DNA of 64,000 bases from Litoditis marina. Its lineage: Eukaryota; Nematoda; Chromadorea; Rhabditida; Rhabditidae. Position numbers and translations under genes: made by a program. Under the pieces are notes generated by a model. The model searched no databases. It was given only the letters and a program-made list of their open reading frames with translations, and was not told the origin of the DNA. Shown here in pieces: positions 34,655 to 46,482 of this stretch. The stretch covers positions 6,113,690 through 6,177,689 of the forward strand of contig OZ038440.1 of NCBI GenBank assembly GCA_964036275.1, given 5' to 3'. Numbering within the stretch: the first letter of the stretch is position 1; each line of letters opens with the position of its first letter.

Positions 34655-37600
34655 CTACTTTTTGCACAAGTAAAGTTGATTGAATCTGAGAGCAGGCGAA
34701 TGGATGACTTCGACGTCTTCGAATCCAGAATCTTTGAGAAGTTTCACGGCGGCTTCGCTACCCCACGCTGCCCCTAAGCCTAGAGCATCTGAAAACAGAA
34801 GACAATGTGATTTGCAAATATCGTTCCATATGTGCATCCAATTTCGGAGCACGGAGCTCGTTCTTGAAGATTCGTACTTTGTTCACAAGTTCATGAGAAT
34901 CTAACCCATTTTTCTGGGCTCTAACTTTGAAGTTGAACTCCAGACCAAAACAGGAATTACAACTCAACAACAAACAATAAGGATGAGAGTATTATTCGAA
35001 CTCTCATTTCTCAAAGTTTCATGGTGTGTTCGAATGCTTGATGCCCACTGCTCTCATATTGAAGCAGAAGCGGAAAAAGTGTTTTGAATCCAGCTGTTCT
35101 CAACACCTTCGGTGATTTTTGTTTCTAAATTAGATAGTTCCTAAACTAACCTTCAGAATTGCTAGCCACCGGAAGGCAGTGATACAGTGAACATCCATAG
35201 GTAATTGTTGCCATAGCTCCGAGAGTTTCCTGAAATGAAGAAAATAAGAGTGAATTCAACCATTAACAAAAATCAACATTCTATTTATCGCATTGCAAAA
35301 TAAGGTCTGTAACCAGAGTTTGACTTTTTCCAGTTTATAATTTAGCATTCGTTTCCGGACACCTGGTTACAAAGAGCGTCGGAGAATATGCTAACAACGT
35401 TGAAAGTTCACACTAGAAAAAGGTGATTGGAAAATTCATTTGTGCTTCAAAACTTTCAGTTGAAATTATGTCGACTGTACAGTCCTAAATCAAATGTACA
35501 CGTTACCTTGTCTGTGTGCACGTTGCTTGATCCGAGGGGCTCAATCATTGCGAAAATGCCACCCGGTTTCAGAACCCGGTGTATTTCTCTCAAACACTGA
35601 AATACATCAAAATAAGACACAAGTTTAAATGTATTGGCAACGAATAGTCGAAACGATTGTCAATATTGCCGCATCTCCACTCTCCTATGTCGAGTACCTG
35701 TGGCCTAGTGGTTGTGCGCGCGCTACCACTTGGCAGGGTCAGGTTCGATCCCTGCACCGGGCATGATTAATGGCTCCGCTAAAATGGTGGTGATCATAGG
35801 ATCCGCTCGGAAAAGTACTGGAGTTCCAGACAACTATCCTTGTTGAATACAAGTATAGTTCGCGGAACTGTCCACATTCTGTATTTTTTTGTGAAAATCC
35901 AAAATATTGTAAACCATATTTTACATCGCAAATAAATTTGATTGGCAATACGAAAGAGTTGAAACAATTGTTCAATAGTTTTTAGCACTTTTATTTGTGG
36001 AGGGTACTAGAAACCATCTAGAAACGATTTTATCTGAACTGAAAAGTTCTTGAATCCTCAATCTTCGAAGTTTTTACATATTTTATAAAGAAAACATTGG
36101 GTTGTTTGCTCGAAAACCACTTTCTAATAGAGATACTAAAATCCTGGACAAGTAGACATAGAAACAATAGTTTTTATTGGATGTTTTTTGTTAACCTCGT
36201 TTCTACTAGAGCATTTGAAACAAACAAACGAAAAGCAGAAGGTTCGGAAAGCATTTTGAGCTATATAAAAAATTGTCTTGCTGGTCTACTATTCACAATT
36301 GAGTTTTCTTATTTGTAAGTTCCCAACTTCAAAAATTTACCAGATCAGGTCTCATCTGATCGTGACAGGCGTCGAAAATGAGAACAACGTCGTATTTGTC
36401 ATTCCAGTCAGCGTCCATTTTACTCGCATCCATTCGGAGAAAAGCCAGGTTGTCGAAGGTTCGACCATCGTCTTTGCTGAAACAGAATTGTTGAATGTAA
36501 ACAGCCAATTAAAATAAGATTTGAACGAAAAGTATTCAAACAATCCAGACTTTCCTTTTGAGGTTAAAATATCTTACTTTCCTGCTTACTTAGAGTTAGA
36601 TAGTCATAGAGTCGCTGAGAAATGAATAAGAAAGGGTAGTTATTGATTTGTTAAAAGTGAATCAGTGTGAATCCTACCGTTTCTGGTTGGCGGCGAGGAC
36701 TGCTTTCAGGGTGACATCAATGCCGGTGAAGTTGGAGTTCGGGAAGACTTCGGCTACAATTAGTTATAATTCGCTTTCGGAAATACATATCACTTTTAGT
36801 TATTACTACGTTGGTTTTTGTACCTGTTATGATGTGAAAATAGTTCAAGAAACACTGCATCTGCAACTGCGAAAGTTTCTAATAACTCCAAACCGAACCC
36901 CTCTTCTTTCTTTTTCAACATCTTCTCTTTATAGTTTCATTTTACTTGTGTTCAAGAGTTTCACTACTGAAGTTGAAAAATAGTCTTACCCATGAGAGCT
37001 GAGTGAAATCCGCTGCCACAACCCACATCTAACACCATCATTCCTCCATCAGATAGACGAGTCTAGAAATAACATCAATAGGGGTCACTCTAGGAATTCA
37101 GGCAAAAATGGTCTATTGTTGAACAATATTTAGTTTGATCGGGATACATTTTCAGTCAAAATTTTCACAATGAAAAGAAAGTTTACTGTGAATGAGGTAT
37201 CAAACTGCAACACGGAATCGGTCATTTCATCTTTCGTATTTGTCGTAAACAAACTTCACTAGATGTGCTTTCGCTAACTAAATTCTAAATGAACTGAAAG
37301 CAAATTCTTGTATATGAACGACACTCTGAGATTTTTTTCTTTCGCTTCATGATCTCACCTTCAAATCTTTGTCCAGCAGGGGCAAATATTGATCAACCAG
37401 TTGGTTTTCAGTTTTCAGAACACTGAAATTTTCCATTACGTCGTAGAACTCTTCAAAGTCGGTGTACTCCAGCCCTGAAGCAGACATTTTTGGTGGATAA
37501 CTTTATTATTTTAGTATTATTATGTACTTGTGTGTTCGGGAAATAATTTTTCCTGGGTTGTCCTTGTCGTCGAAAATTTCCACGTGAAAACCTGTCGAAA

Positions 37601-40296
37601 ATATGTAGTTTGTATTTGCCCTTACTGGGAAGTTTTTTTGAAATTCATTGTTACTCTGACCATACTGTAAATTTGCACTCACCCAAGGGTCCGTCCTTTT
37701 TCATGACATTTGTCAATCGGGGAATTCCGCCCACAAAACAGGGCAGGCATGTGGAGAACATAGTGGAAGTGTTGGCATTCACTAGGTCCTGAAACCGTTT
37801 GGAAATGTAGTGATGGGTGATTTTTTGTTTCTATTTTTTCACTTTGTTTTGTAATTAAACTTATTTTATCGACACAATTTCTGATATTACTGTAGATGTA
37901 ATAATCAACCGTGAAATAAGAAGCAATTACAACTTCATAATTTTTGTACTATTCAGCTAATACTACAACTATTCATCTGAATCCATTCTTTTTCGTGTTT
38001 CGAGTTCAATAAGAGGAGTCAACAGAACTCACATTCACATGTTCTTCTTTAATCCAGAACTTTTCTTCTTTGTTGACCTCTATGATATCCGCAGTAGCCA
38101 TCATGCAAAGCCATTCTTTCACGTATCTGAAAATGAATTCGTGGTCAAGTGATTGTATTTTTGCGTGTTAGTATGAAAAATTTGAATCGATATGTAACAT
38201 AACATAACTTGACGAAAAATATACAAGCTGTTTTTCATTGTAAAGGTAACATTTCAAAAACGAAACGTCGAGGATTGCTTTAAATGACTGTATTTTGTGT
38301 TTGACGGTTTCAACAATGATACACACCTCTCTTTACAGTCGGCCTTCAGAGCCACTTCAGCTGGTGTGGCAGGACTGAAATTACGGAAATGAATAGTTTA
38401 CCTAGTCTACGGTTTGTTCTTCTCGTATAGTCGCCGACCACGGGAAGGCGAGAGGGTACTGTATATTTCACTTTCCGCTGTGTACGCACACATATCTCCG
38501 ATTCCAAAGCTTGCCAGTCATGTGATCTAATGGCGCAGTGGTTAGCGCCCTGCTACGAAACTTTTGCTCGCAGGTTAGATCCCGGCCAGAGACAGAAATT
38601 TATAAATTTGGCACTCACTGTTTCATTGAGTTAGCGCTATTAGCTGAACACGGACTATGCGTTTTACTTTATGGAACATACACGAATAGTTTCTCGTTTC
38701 CATGTGTTTGTAGTCATATCGTGGTACGTTTTGGCATAATCAGAAAATTCTCAATCAACAACAAACGACAATTCTTATTTGGTCTAAACCAACAAGGCCT
38801 CCATAAAAGTCACGGTTCACAAGCTCTGGCCACTGTTACTCAACCTCTATGAGATTACAACAAAAAATATACAGATTTATTATACTTTCCCATTGTAAGC
38901 AAAGACCAACCCTCTAACATGAGTTTCTCATTTTTGAAAGCAGTTCCGTTTAACGTGTACTTTTCTGAATTAGTGAGTACCTTTCTTCAGATGAAACTTC
39001 AGAAAGTGCTTTGAACAGATTCAACCTTTTCCCGATTGCAATTGCACCAGACACCAGGCCAGCAATTCCGATTTGCTGGAAAGTTGAAAAAAATTATAAT
39101 CGAGTAGAAACTTTAGGTGTTTCTCTCTAACTTCCATTCACTAAAACAGCTAGAAACAATTGGTTGTTTGGTTCTGCTGAGCATGTATTTTGCACCTGCT
39201 GCATTTTTGTTGTAGTTCGAAACTTTGGGTATAAGCCAGATCAAACTACAATTCATATTTGGTCACTTTCCATAGTACTTTATTCATTGGTCGAATCACG
39301 CACTACCACTTGGTTTAATGGTCTGTTTTCGTTTTTTCCTGGTTGTTCGTGAGGTAATGCGATGATTAGTGTAACCGGTTTAAACCGCTGGCTGAGGTTA
39401 ACTGGGCAAACAAACTATCGGAAACTGTTTGATATTGGTCGAATCACGCACTTGAATGTTTCACAAATGTCTATTTATAAATCTCAAAGAAGGAGAACCG
39501 CAGAAATTCAGTTTCAATTTCAATAAAAAATCTGCAAATAGAGAAACGAGGGAGCACAATACCACAACGAAGAAAGTATCAACCAGGTTAGGTGTAGGAA
39601 ACTTCACACTTAGGACTTAGTCATGGCAATGTTTCAGTTTTCTGATCAGCTCGGCTATATTTGGGCTAGTTAAAGTTTTAGCACAAGTAGAACTCGATGT
39701 ATTATGATATCCTTCAGGATAAAACTAAATGCTAGAAGTCTTTTCGTCCTGTTTTCATTTTCTCAGAGGGGTTCAACTGATGATGACCCAACCCTCTGAG
39801 AAAACCCAAACCCGTCTTGAATCAGGGTCGAAACGGTTTTGAGTACATCTCTTACTGAGCACATTAACCTAATCATACCACCATCCAAAAGTCACAGTGA
39901 CACAATTATATTTTGTTCTAATAAAATAACCTAATATGAAATTTCACACTTAACGCAAATAAGGCGCATTCGAGAAACCCATACTCTAACAACACACACA
40001 ACTACGAACCAACTATGTGATATCGATTGCGTTCTGTTGACCACAATTCGACTATTTACTGCAGTTGCACGAAGGACTCGCGAGTCTAGTTGTAAACAAT
40101 CAGAAAAGTGTAATCAAAGTAACATCTAACTACGAAACTACAAACCAACTATAGTTTATTTCTTTCATACTGAGAAATTGGCAGCATGCTAATGAGATTT
40201 CAAAAACATGTTTTACTTTCAAAACATATTTTGTTTAAAAAATTGGGAGAAACTTACGGATAATTTCTGTTGGAACTCGGTTGGTTCGGCTGTCAT
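34655..40296 (-). CDS. SAM-dependent methyltransferase, paralogue A
   Basis: Class I methyltransferase with an N-terminal winged-helix-like region, as in the Rv2258c-like family. Twelve exons: 40258-40296, 38981-39075, 38327-38374, 38033-38126, 37683-37788, 37359-37474, 36990-37062, 36678-36753, 36341-36476, 35507-35596, 35151-35229, 34655-34788; 1086 nt, 361 aa. Motif I is VLDVGCGSG (176-184), an acidic residue follows in FTGIDVT, and the post-motif is YDVVLIFDACHDQMRPDL. The N-terminus holds RYVKEWLCMMATADIIEV. Exon lengths equal those of paralogue B one by one. Introns hold a SINE copy (intron 2) and a tRNA-like element (intron 9). The substrate is unknown. From memory, C. elegans has a small similar family (R08E5/R08F11 genes) linked to the methionine/SAM cycle; that link is not shown here. 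Confidence 0.88.
35697..35768 (+). repeat. tRNA-like element in methyltransferase A intron 9
   Basis: TGGCCTAGTGG matches the pol III A box and GGTTCGATCCC the B box, about 41 bp apart. The T-arm pairs (CAGG...CCTG), but the acceptor ends do not, and no tRNA tail is made. It is a different family from the 191-bp elements at 31988 and 38428. Probably a tRNA pseudogene or the head of another SINE. Confidence 0.6.
38428..38619 (+). mobile_element. tRNA-derived SINE-like element, copy B (~192 bp)
   Basis: Lies in intron 2 of methyltransferase A. Same order as copy A: TTCACTTTCCGCTGTGTACG leader, TGGCGCAGTGG (perfect A box), GGTTAGATCCC (B box with one change), then GAAATTTATAAATTTGGCAC. Copies A and B differ at scattered positions, so both are old. 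Confidence 0.7.
39235..39275. repeat. Short GATCAAACTAC-type remnant
   Basis: AGATCAAACTACAATTCATA followed by TTTGGTCACTTTC, the family's core with the GTGACC end inverted. Lies in intron 1 of methyltransferase A. Confidence 0.4.
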
Positions 40297-41242
40297 TGTA
40301 GGAGAAATAGAATGGAACTGAAAGGACAAGGAAAGGTATTGAAATGGTATTGATCGAACGGCATGACAAACAAGAAAATAACTCGAGAGGGACACGAATA
40401 GTTGGGGGGGGGGGGGGGGGGATGGGGAAGAGAGAGAGAGAGAGGGGGAGAGAAAAGAGAGGGGCGGAGAAATTTCAGATTAGGAGATGAAGGAAATGTA
40501 AGTGGGAAGAGAGCGGGAGGGAGAGGGAGGAGAGAGGGAGAGATCGAAGGAGGCAGAGAGATGAGATATAACAGGGAGAGTGGAGGAGAGGGAAGGAAAG
40601 ATAATCATTAAAGAGAAGGGGAGTGAAAGAGACATTTGAGATAAGAATGATAAAGCGAGAAAGACGGAGAAAGAAGAACAGAGAAAAAAGAGAAAATGAA
40701 CGATGGAGAGAGAGCGAAAAAAGCAAGAGAGAAGACAAAGAAGCGTGCAAATTTTGTGCAGTTTTGAGAAACACCGATCTTATCACCAACAGCTGATAAC
40801 GAGTGTAGTTTGTTCACTCAGAGAATCAACAACATGACCGGACCCTAGGGTAAACTCTTGTCTCGAAATAGTTTGTTATTTCCGGTTACTGCATTAGGGT
40901 CTCTTCATACTTTTTTGTCTGCGACAGATACATCGAGTGAAGTATGGTTATCGATATAGGTGTGGTGACCGTGTGTACTGTATGTATCGCACAATCAATG
41001 AGCATACTTTGCTCTATGTATCTGCAGCCGACCAAAAATATGAACAGGCCCTTATACAGAAACTACAAGTATAACTTTTAAAGTATTCTCTTTCAACCCT
41101 AAATCCCAATAATGTTAAATCGAGATCTTCATTTTGAGTCAGTTCATTCGCATAAACACAAACAAAAACAAATGAAATTCCAAAATTTATATACAAAACT
41201 GAAAACTATGCAAATCACAAAAACAAGCATGCTTCGTGCAAT
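40297..41242. other. Spacer between methyltransferase paralogues
   Basis: 946 bp upstream of paralogue A. It begins with a G run (40404-40421) and a purine-rich tract to about 40740, then ordinary AT-rich sequence. No operon-like U-rich spacer is seen. A promoter for paralogue A should lie here or beyond. Confidence 0.5.
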
Positions 41243-44200
41243 TCACTTCTTGCACACGTACATTTGATTGAAGGTGGAATCAGGGGTCACCACCACCTTG
41301 ACGTCATCGAACCCGGACTTGGCCAACAACTTGGTGGCAACCTCGTTTCCCCAAGCAGCTCCGAGTCCGAGGGCGTCTGAAATAGGGTTGTTAATCGAGT
41401 TCAAAATTTGGAGTTTTCAAGTCTTCGAGTTCGGGCAAAAACCGAATTTTCGAGTCCGAAATGTCGAGTTTCCAGTTGTCATGTTCAAAATTTCGAGTTT
41501 TTGAGTTTGGGAAACGAGTTTTCGAACAGTTTGACTCGACTCGAAAATGTTCGAGTTTTTTCGAGTCGATTTTTGAGTTCGACTTCAACAACCCTAGTCT
41601 GAAACGTTCTGATTGAACACACAAGGGGTATAACCCAAACTACCACTGAAACGAAAGGGTATCTAGCTACAAACACAGCAGAAACAATACACTATGTACG
41701 GTGAATTATATATGTAACCCGATTTTTTGGTAACCTAACCGGTTTTTGGTAACCTATTTTTCGGGTTACCTCAGTAGGTAACCGGTGGATGACCGAAAAT
41801 TAAAAACCGGTTACCTGTTTTTCTAACGTAAAATGTGGTTTTTACCGTTAGTTTGTTTGGTAACCGGATTTAAGCTTTAGGTTACCTACCGGTTACCTGT
41901 GAGGTAACCTGAAAAAAGGGTTACCAAAAACCGGTTAGGTTACCTGAAAACCCGGTTACATATAGAATTGGCCACTATGTACCGCAAACGTTTCACAAAC
42001 TTCTGTTGTATGACTTCTGCTCAAAACATCCTGTTCAAACTGTATTCCACGGAATAAATAAATGAACTCAACAAACCAGAATCAATATTTGCTGTTTGAT
42101 TCTTCTACACTTTACTAGGATACAGTATGGTAAGAAATAGGTTTCAACATGCTGAAACACAGCTTTCACAGATATTGTGGCGAGTTAAAGAGCAAAGAGC
42201 AAAAAAAAAAATAAAAAGCCAAAAAACTCACCTTCCGAGTTGCTTCCCACGGGCAGACAATGGTACATGGAACATCCATACAAAATCGTGGCCATGAATC
42301 CAAGAAGTTTCTGAAATTCGAATTCACATTTTTTTATGGACTTCCCGCGGAGACACAGCGCAAAGTACGTTTTTGCACACATTTTGTTGTATTTCAGTAG
42401 AAAAAGTTCATATATTTTCGCCACACTGGTTTTGGAAGAGGAGTTCTATTTTTGTATTTGTATTTTTTAAATCAATAAATTATTCTACCTTGTCCTTGTA
42501 CACATTGCTGGTTCCGTTTGTCTCCAGCATACCAAATATGGCACCCGTCTTCATAATTCGGTGAATTTCTTTCAAACACTGAAACGCATTATGTTTATAA
42601 ACACAAATACAATACAATCTTCTACTATTTAGGGAAAAAAGCGAACACATTCTTTCAACTGTTGACACAGTCCAATTACATCACAAAACTTATAGCAGAA
42701 AGTGAGAAAAAATCTGCAAAAAAAGTTAGACACCAAGTCTTCAACTACTTCTTCATTGCGCTATTGAAAGAGACGAGAATTTCAAATATGTTGTAGAATT
42801 TGTCAAGCATATAAGACTGTCACTTAATAGTTCAGTACAATATTATGTCACGTAGGCAGAATCCTCTTTCTATCACTTATATTTGATTACATGTGTTGGC
42901 CAACAGCACAAACTGATATATACAGTATGCTGCCCTCTTTCAGTGGACAACGACATCTCACCTACTGAAATTCCTACAGTCTCAATTCGAAATTGCCAGT
43001 GACTGTATCCTAATGCAAATTCAACTTTTTCGAGAATGTTTTGAAAGTTTTGTAGTCATACTGTATGAGTGTCCGTAAGAATGAAAAGGACTATATCTCA
43101 CCAGATCGGGTCTCATCTGGTCATGGCAGGCATCGAAAATAAGGACCACATCGAATTTGTTATTCCAACTGGGATCCATATGCCCAGCGTCCATTTGAAT
43201 GTACTTCAGATTCGAGAACGACTCTCCGTTGCTCTTTCTGAAAGTATTTTTCCTGACTTCCACTAAAAAGTGAATGAAATAGTTAAAAGAAAATGAATAA
43301 CCATAACCAATTTGACTGGTTATCATTGCAAGTTCTGTAATTATGATGTGTTTCTACGTCGGTATGCCTAAAGGTCAGTACGGTTAAGGTGATCAAACTA
43401 CATTTACACTACAATAAATATGATGATCAGTCTGCAAGCACATGGAACAAGCACATGAAATTATCAAATCGATTCAAACCACCAAAAACACTAACTTTTT
43501 GTTATTGGCTGCTTCCACGGCATGATGAGAGATGTCGACTCCAGTGAAGGTGGAGTTGGGGAACGTCTCGGCTGCAAACAAGTAAACAATATAGAAAAGA
43601 TGAATAAAAAGAACTGGAGTCAATATTATTGATGATGAGAATTGGATAGGATAGTAAATACGTTAGTAGTTTGTGAAGTTGATTACTCCGACTACAGGTG
43701 AAAAAGATATTAGGCTAGTATCTAACAAAATAGAGCATTTGACTAAACAATGTTTTCTTTGTTCAAGAACAAGCAATCAAATCATACATTTTCGCTAAAC
43801 AATTAAATTCAATAATTTATAAACGGAATTACCGAGGAGAGCCGAATGGAAGCCATTTCCACAACCAACATCCAACACTGACAGACCACCCTTCTCCAGT
43901 CGGGCCTGAATTCAGTTATTGAGAAGAAAAACAGTGAAAAAAGAGCGATTCTATCGGCGATCATTGTGAGTTTGATCTCCTAAATTCCTAGTATCATCTC
44001 CCTGCATTTTGTTCGTGGTGCGGAATCTCTGATGTGTATACACCGCAACAAATACTTTCTTATTGAGGTGGTACAACTTTTTTTATAGTTGTCTGAGAAA
44101 AACGTGGCACGTATTTGGGTCAACATCTTGTGTAACTCTCGCGAAAGTGAGGGTGAAAATATTCAATTCCACGTGAAAACTCACGTGAAGGTCGTCTCCC

Positions 44201-46482
44201 AGAAGAGGGATGTACTGGCTGACCAACTGTTTTCGATGCATCAGTTCACTGAACGAGTCCATTGTCTCATGGAAATCGGTGAACAGCTCGTACTCAAGAC
44301 CTGAGAGCGATGAAATAACTTTTCAAGTTTCTCGGTTTCTTTTCTCGAGAACTACTGACCTAGGTAGATCACATGAACTTTTAAACTTTGAAAAACACTA
44401 ATTCAAAGTTCAAAATATTATTTCCTGAATAAGAATTTGATGAAATGCATGTTGTTAGGTGCAAGCCGATCCGATGCAAAAAAAACCCAATCTCTCCGAT
44501 AACATTCCCATTCTCCCATATCAAAAACGAACTAGAAGCTTGAAATTCGTACTGTAGGAGTTGGCGTATGAGAAAATAGGACTATACCAAGAGGGCCCTC
44601 CTTTTTGAACACTTCGACCAGACTGGGGAATCCCTTCAAGAAACACGGGACATAGCTGCTGAACATCAGACCCATATTGTCACTGGCTAGGTCCTGGAAC
44701 AGAGCCAATAATTGTAGTCATTAACTCAGAAACATTACCGCCAGTTTGATACGATTGGTCAATGAGGCCGCAGACAGGCTAAAACAGTCTCCGTCTCTTC
44801 GCCCACCACACTCTCTCGTCAAGGCCGCTGAAAAAAGTTTCTGGCCAAGTGGCTTTATGAGTAATCAAGAACATTTTCGAGATCGGCCAGAGTGGCAGAT
44901 GGTATAAGACATCCTGCGTATCTCTGACCTGTATGCTCTCTCGTTGAGTATTGGCCTGGCTTGTACCTTAGCCGCTTAATAAGAGTATACTAGAATTGCG
45001 AAAATCATCCATAGAAAATAAGATTACCTTTATTTGGCAAAATGTGCTCCTGGGCTCACGAACCTGAACATTATCCGGGTGGATCCAGAACATTTGTTCT
45101 TCGTTCACTTCGATGATATCAGCGGTAGCCATCATGCACAGCCATTCCTTCACATATCTGAAAATTAGCAACAAACATACAAAAACAAATTGATTATTCT
45201 GATATTTACATGTTCATGAAATTGTAGACCGAGATGGAAAACAGTTTCTGTTTCTCATTTGTTTATCTAACTCTTTTCTGACTATTCTAAAGCCGATCGT
45301 CAAAATGTGTACAAAAAGAAATACAGTATCCAGGCGGTTTTCAAACAATAACTACTTGACAGAGTTCCGTTCCACCATCGCATTGGTTTCAACTAAGTTT
45401 TCAACAAATCGAAAATATTACAGTAACTGACACATGGAATATTCTTGAATTACTTATATTAAGAATAATGATGATAAAATATCTGAAATATACTCCTCGA
45501 ATAATGTACCTTTCCTTGCAGCCAGCCTTTTCTGCCACCTGCGCGGGAGTTGCCGGACTGGAAACAATTGTTAGATCCATGACAGTCTAATGTTCACAAA
45601 ATACAAATATCCGCGTCTCGACCAAGTTTAGTATCTCGAGAATTGGCACACAAACTTGACAAAACACATTTTCCGTCTGCTGCAGGGCGCCTTTTTTCTA
45701 TATTCGGCATTTTTCTCACTATCCAACTTAGAAGGTTGGTGTTTTACAGAGATCATTTTGGTTTCCGGCGAATAGGTATGACTGTGACTGATGTGACTGA
45801 AAAACAGATTTATAGGAAGTGACCAAAAAAATTGTTGTATTTTGATCCGGAAACACGCCGTTATTCAGAAACCAAAAAAACAGGATCCAACTTACAAACA
45901 CAGTGAGATTGGACGACACACGCCGTAAAGACTTGATTTGGCTAGAGAGAATTCTACATAAGAAAAATAAAAGAAAACGTACCTTTTCTCTGATCCAACT
46001 TCTGAAAGTGCCTCAAACAAATTCAGCTTTCGTCCGAGGGCAACAGCTCCAGATACAAAACCGGCAACACCGATTTTCTGAAGAAATTTTTTTAAAGATC
46101 AAAGTCTGTGAATTTTATAACTTACAAAACAATCATTCACTTTGCAATAACGCTCAAATACAGTTTGATCCCCCTGAGGTTTGGTCAAACTCTTCAGTTT
46201 GCAGCGTATGAAATATCAAGCTACAAACTACAAGTTCGGATTGATCACTTCTATGACCTGTTATGATCGGGTTGGCGCGAAAAACCACTAAATGCTAAAT
46301 GGTAAGACATGACATCATAACCAGAAATATTCGCTTCCATGCCATATATCTCAAGTCTCTAGTCTATCTTTGATGAAACTAATTTTCGCACTGGAGAGAT
46401 TAATTTTTTATCAAATACCCGAAAAGTCGAAAGAAATACTCACGATCAACTTCTCTTGGAATTCACTTGGTTTAGCAGACAT
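41243..46482 (-). CDS. SAM-dependent methyltransferase, paralogue B
   Basis: Tandem sister of paralogue A. Exons: 46444-46482, 45983-46077, 45510-45557, 45064-45157, 44588-44693, 44185-44300, 43833-43905, 43496-43571, 43102-43237, 42489-42578, 42232-42310, 41243-41376; 1086 nt, 361 aa. Motif I is VLDVGCGNG (176-184), with FTGVDIS after it and FDVVLIFDACHDQMRPDL at 244-261. The N-terminal region holds RYVKEWLCMMATADIIEV, identical to A. The exon 4 donor (GTTCGT) is weak, but phase requires it; GTGAGC four bases on would break the frame. A CTATAG nine bases before ATG could be a trans-splice acceptor. Intron 11 holds a GGTTACC palindrome. Its substrate is not evident. Confidence 0.88.
41707..41964. 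mobile_element. GGTTACC-rich palindromic element (258 bp)
   Basis: The ends TATATGTAACCCGATTTTTT and, inverted, TATATGTAACCGGGTTTTCA are followed by AACCTAACCGGTTTTTGG on both arms. GGTAACC or GGTTACC recurs more than ten times. Part of one arm reappears at 48104-48160 in CDC73 intron 14. Confidence 0.7.
45810..45945. repeat. GATCAAACTAC-type repeat, methyltransferase B intron 2
   Basis: AGGAAGTGACCAAA and TGTATTTTGATCC open the copy; GGATCCAACTTACAAACACAG follows about 50 bp later, then ACACACGCCGTAAAGAC. A second, more mutated piece lies at 46160-46250 in intron 1. Confidence 0.55.

Noticed and set aside
35697..35768. Functional tRNA gene
   Set aside because: A and B boxes are good, but the acceptor stem cannot pair.
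40402..40817. Gly/Arg/Glu-rich and Ser/Leu-rich frames on both strands
   Set aside because: Low-complexity purine tract, not a gene.
44760..44960. GC-richer insert with tRNA-like words in methyltransferase B intron 4
   Set aside because: No proper A/B box spacing; left as unexplained intron sequence.
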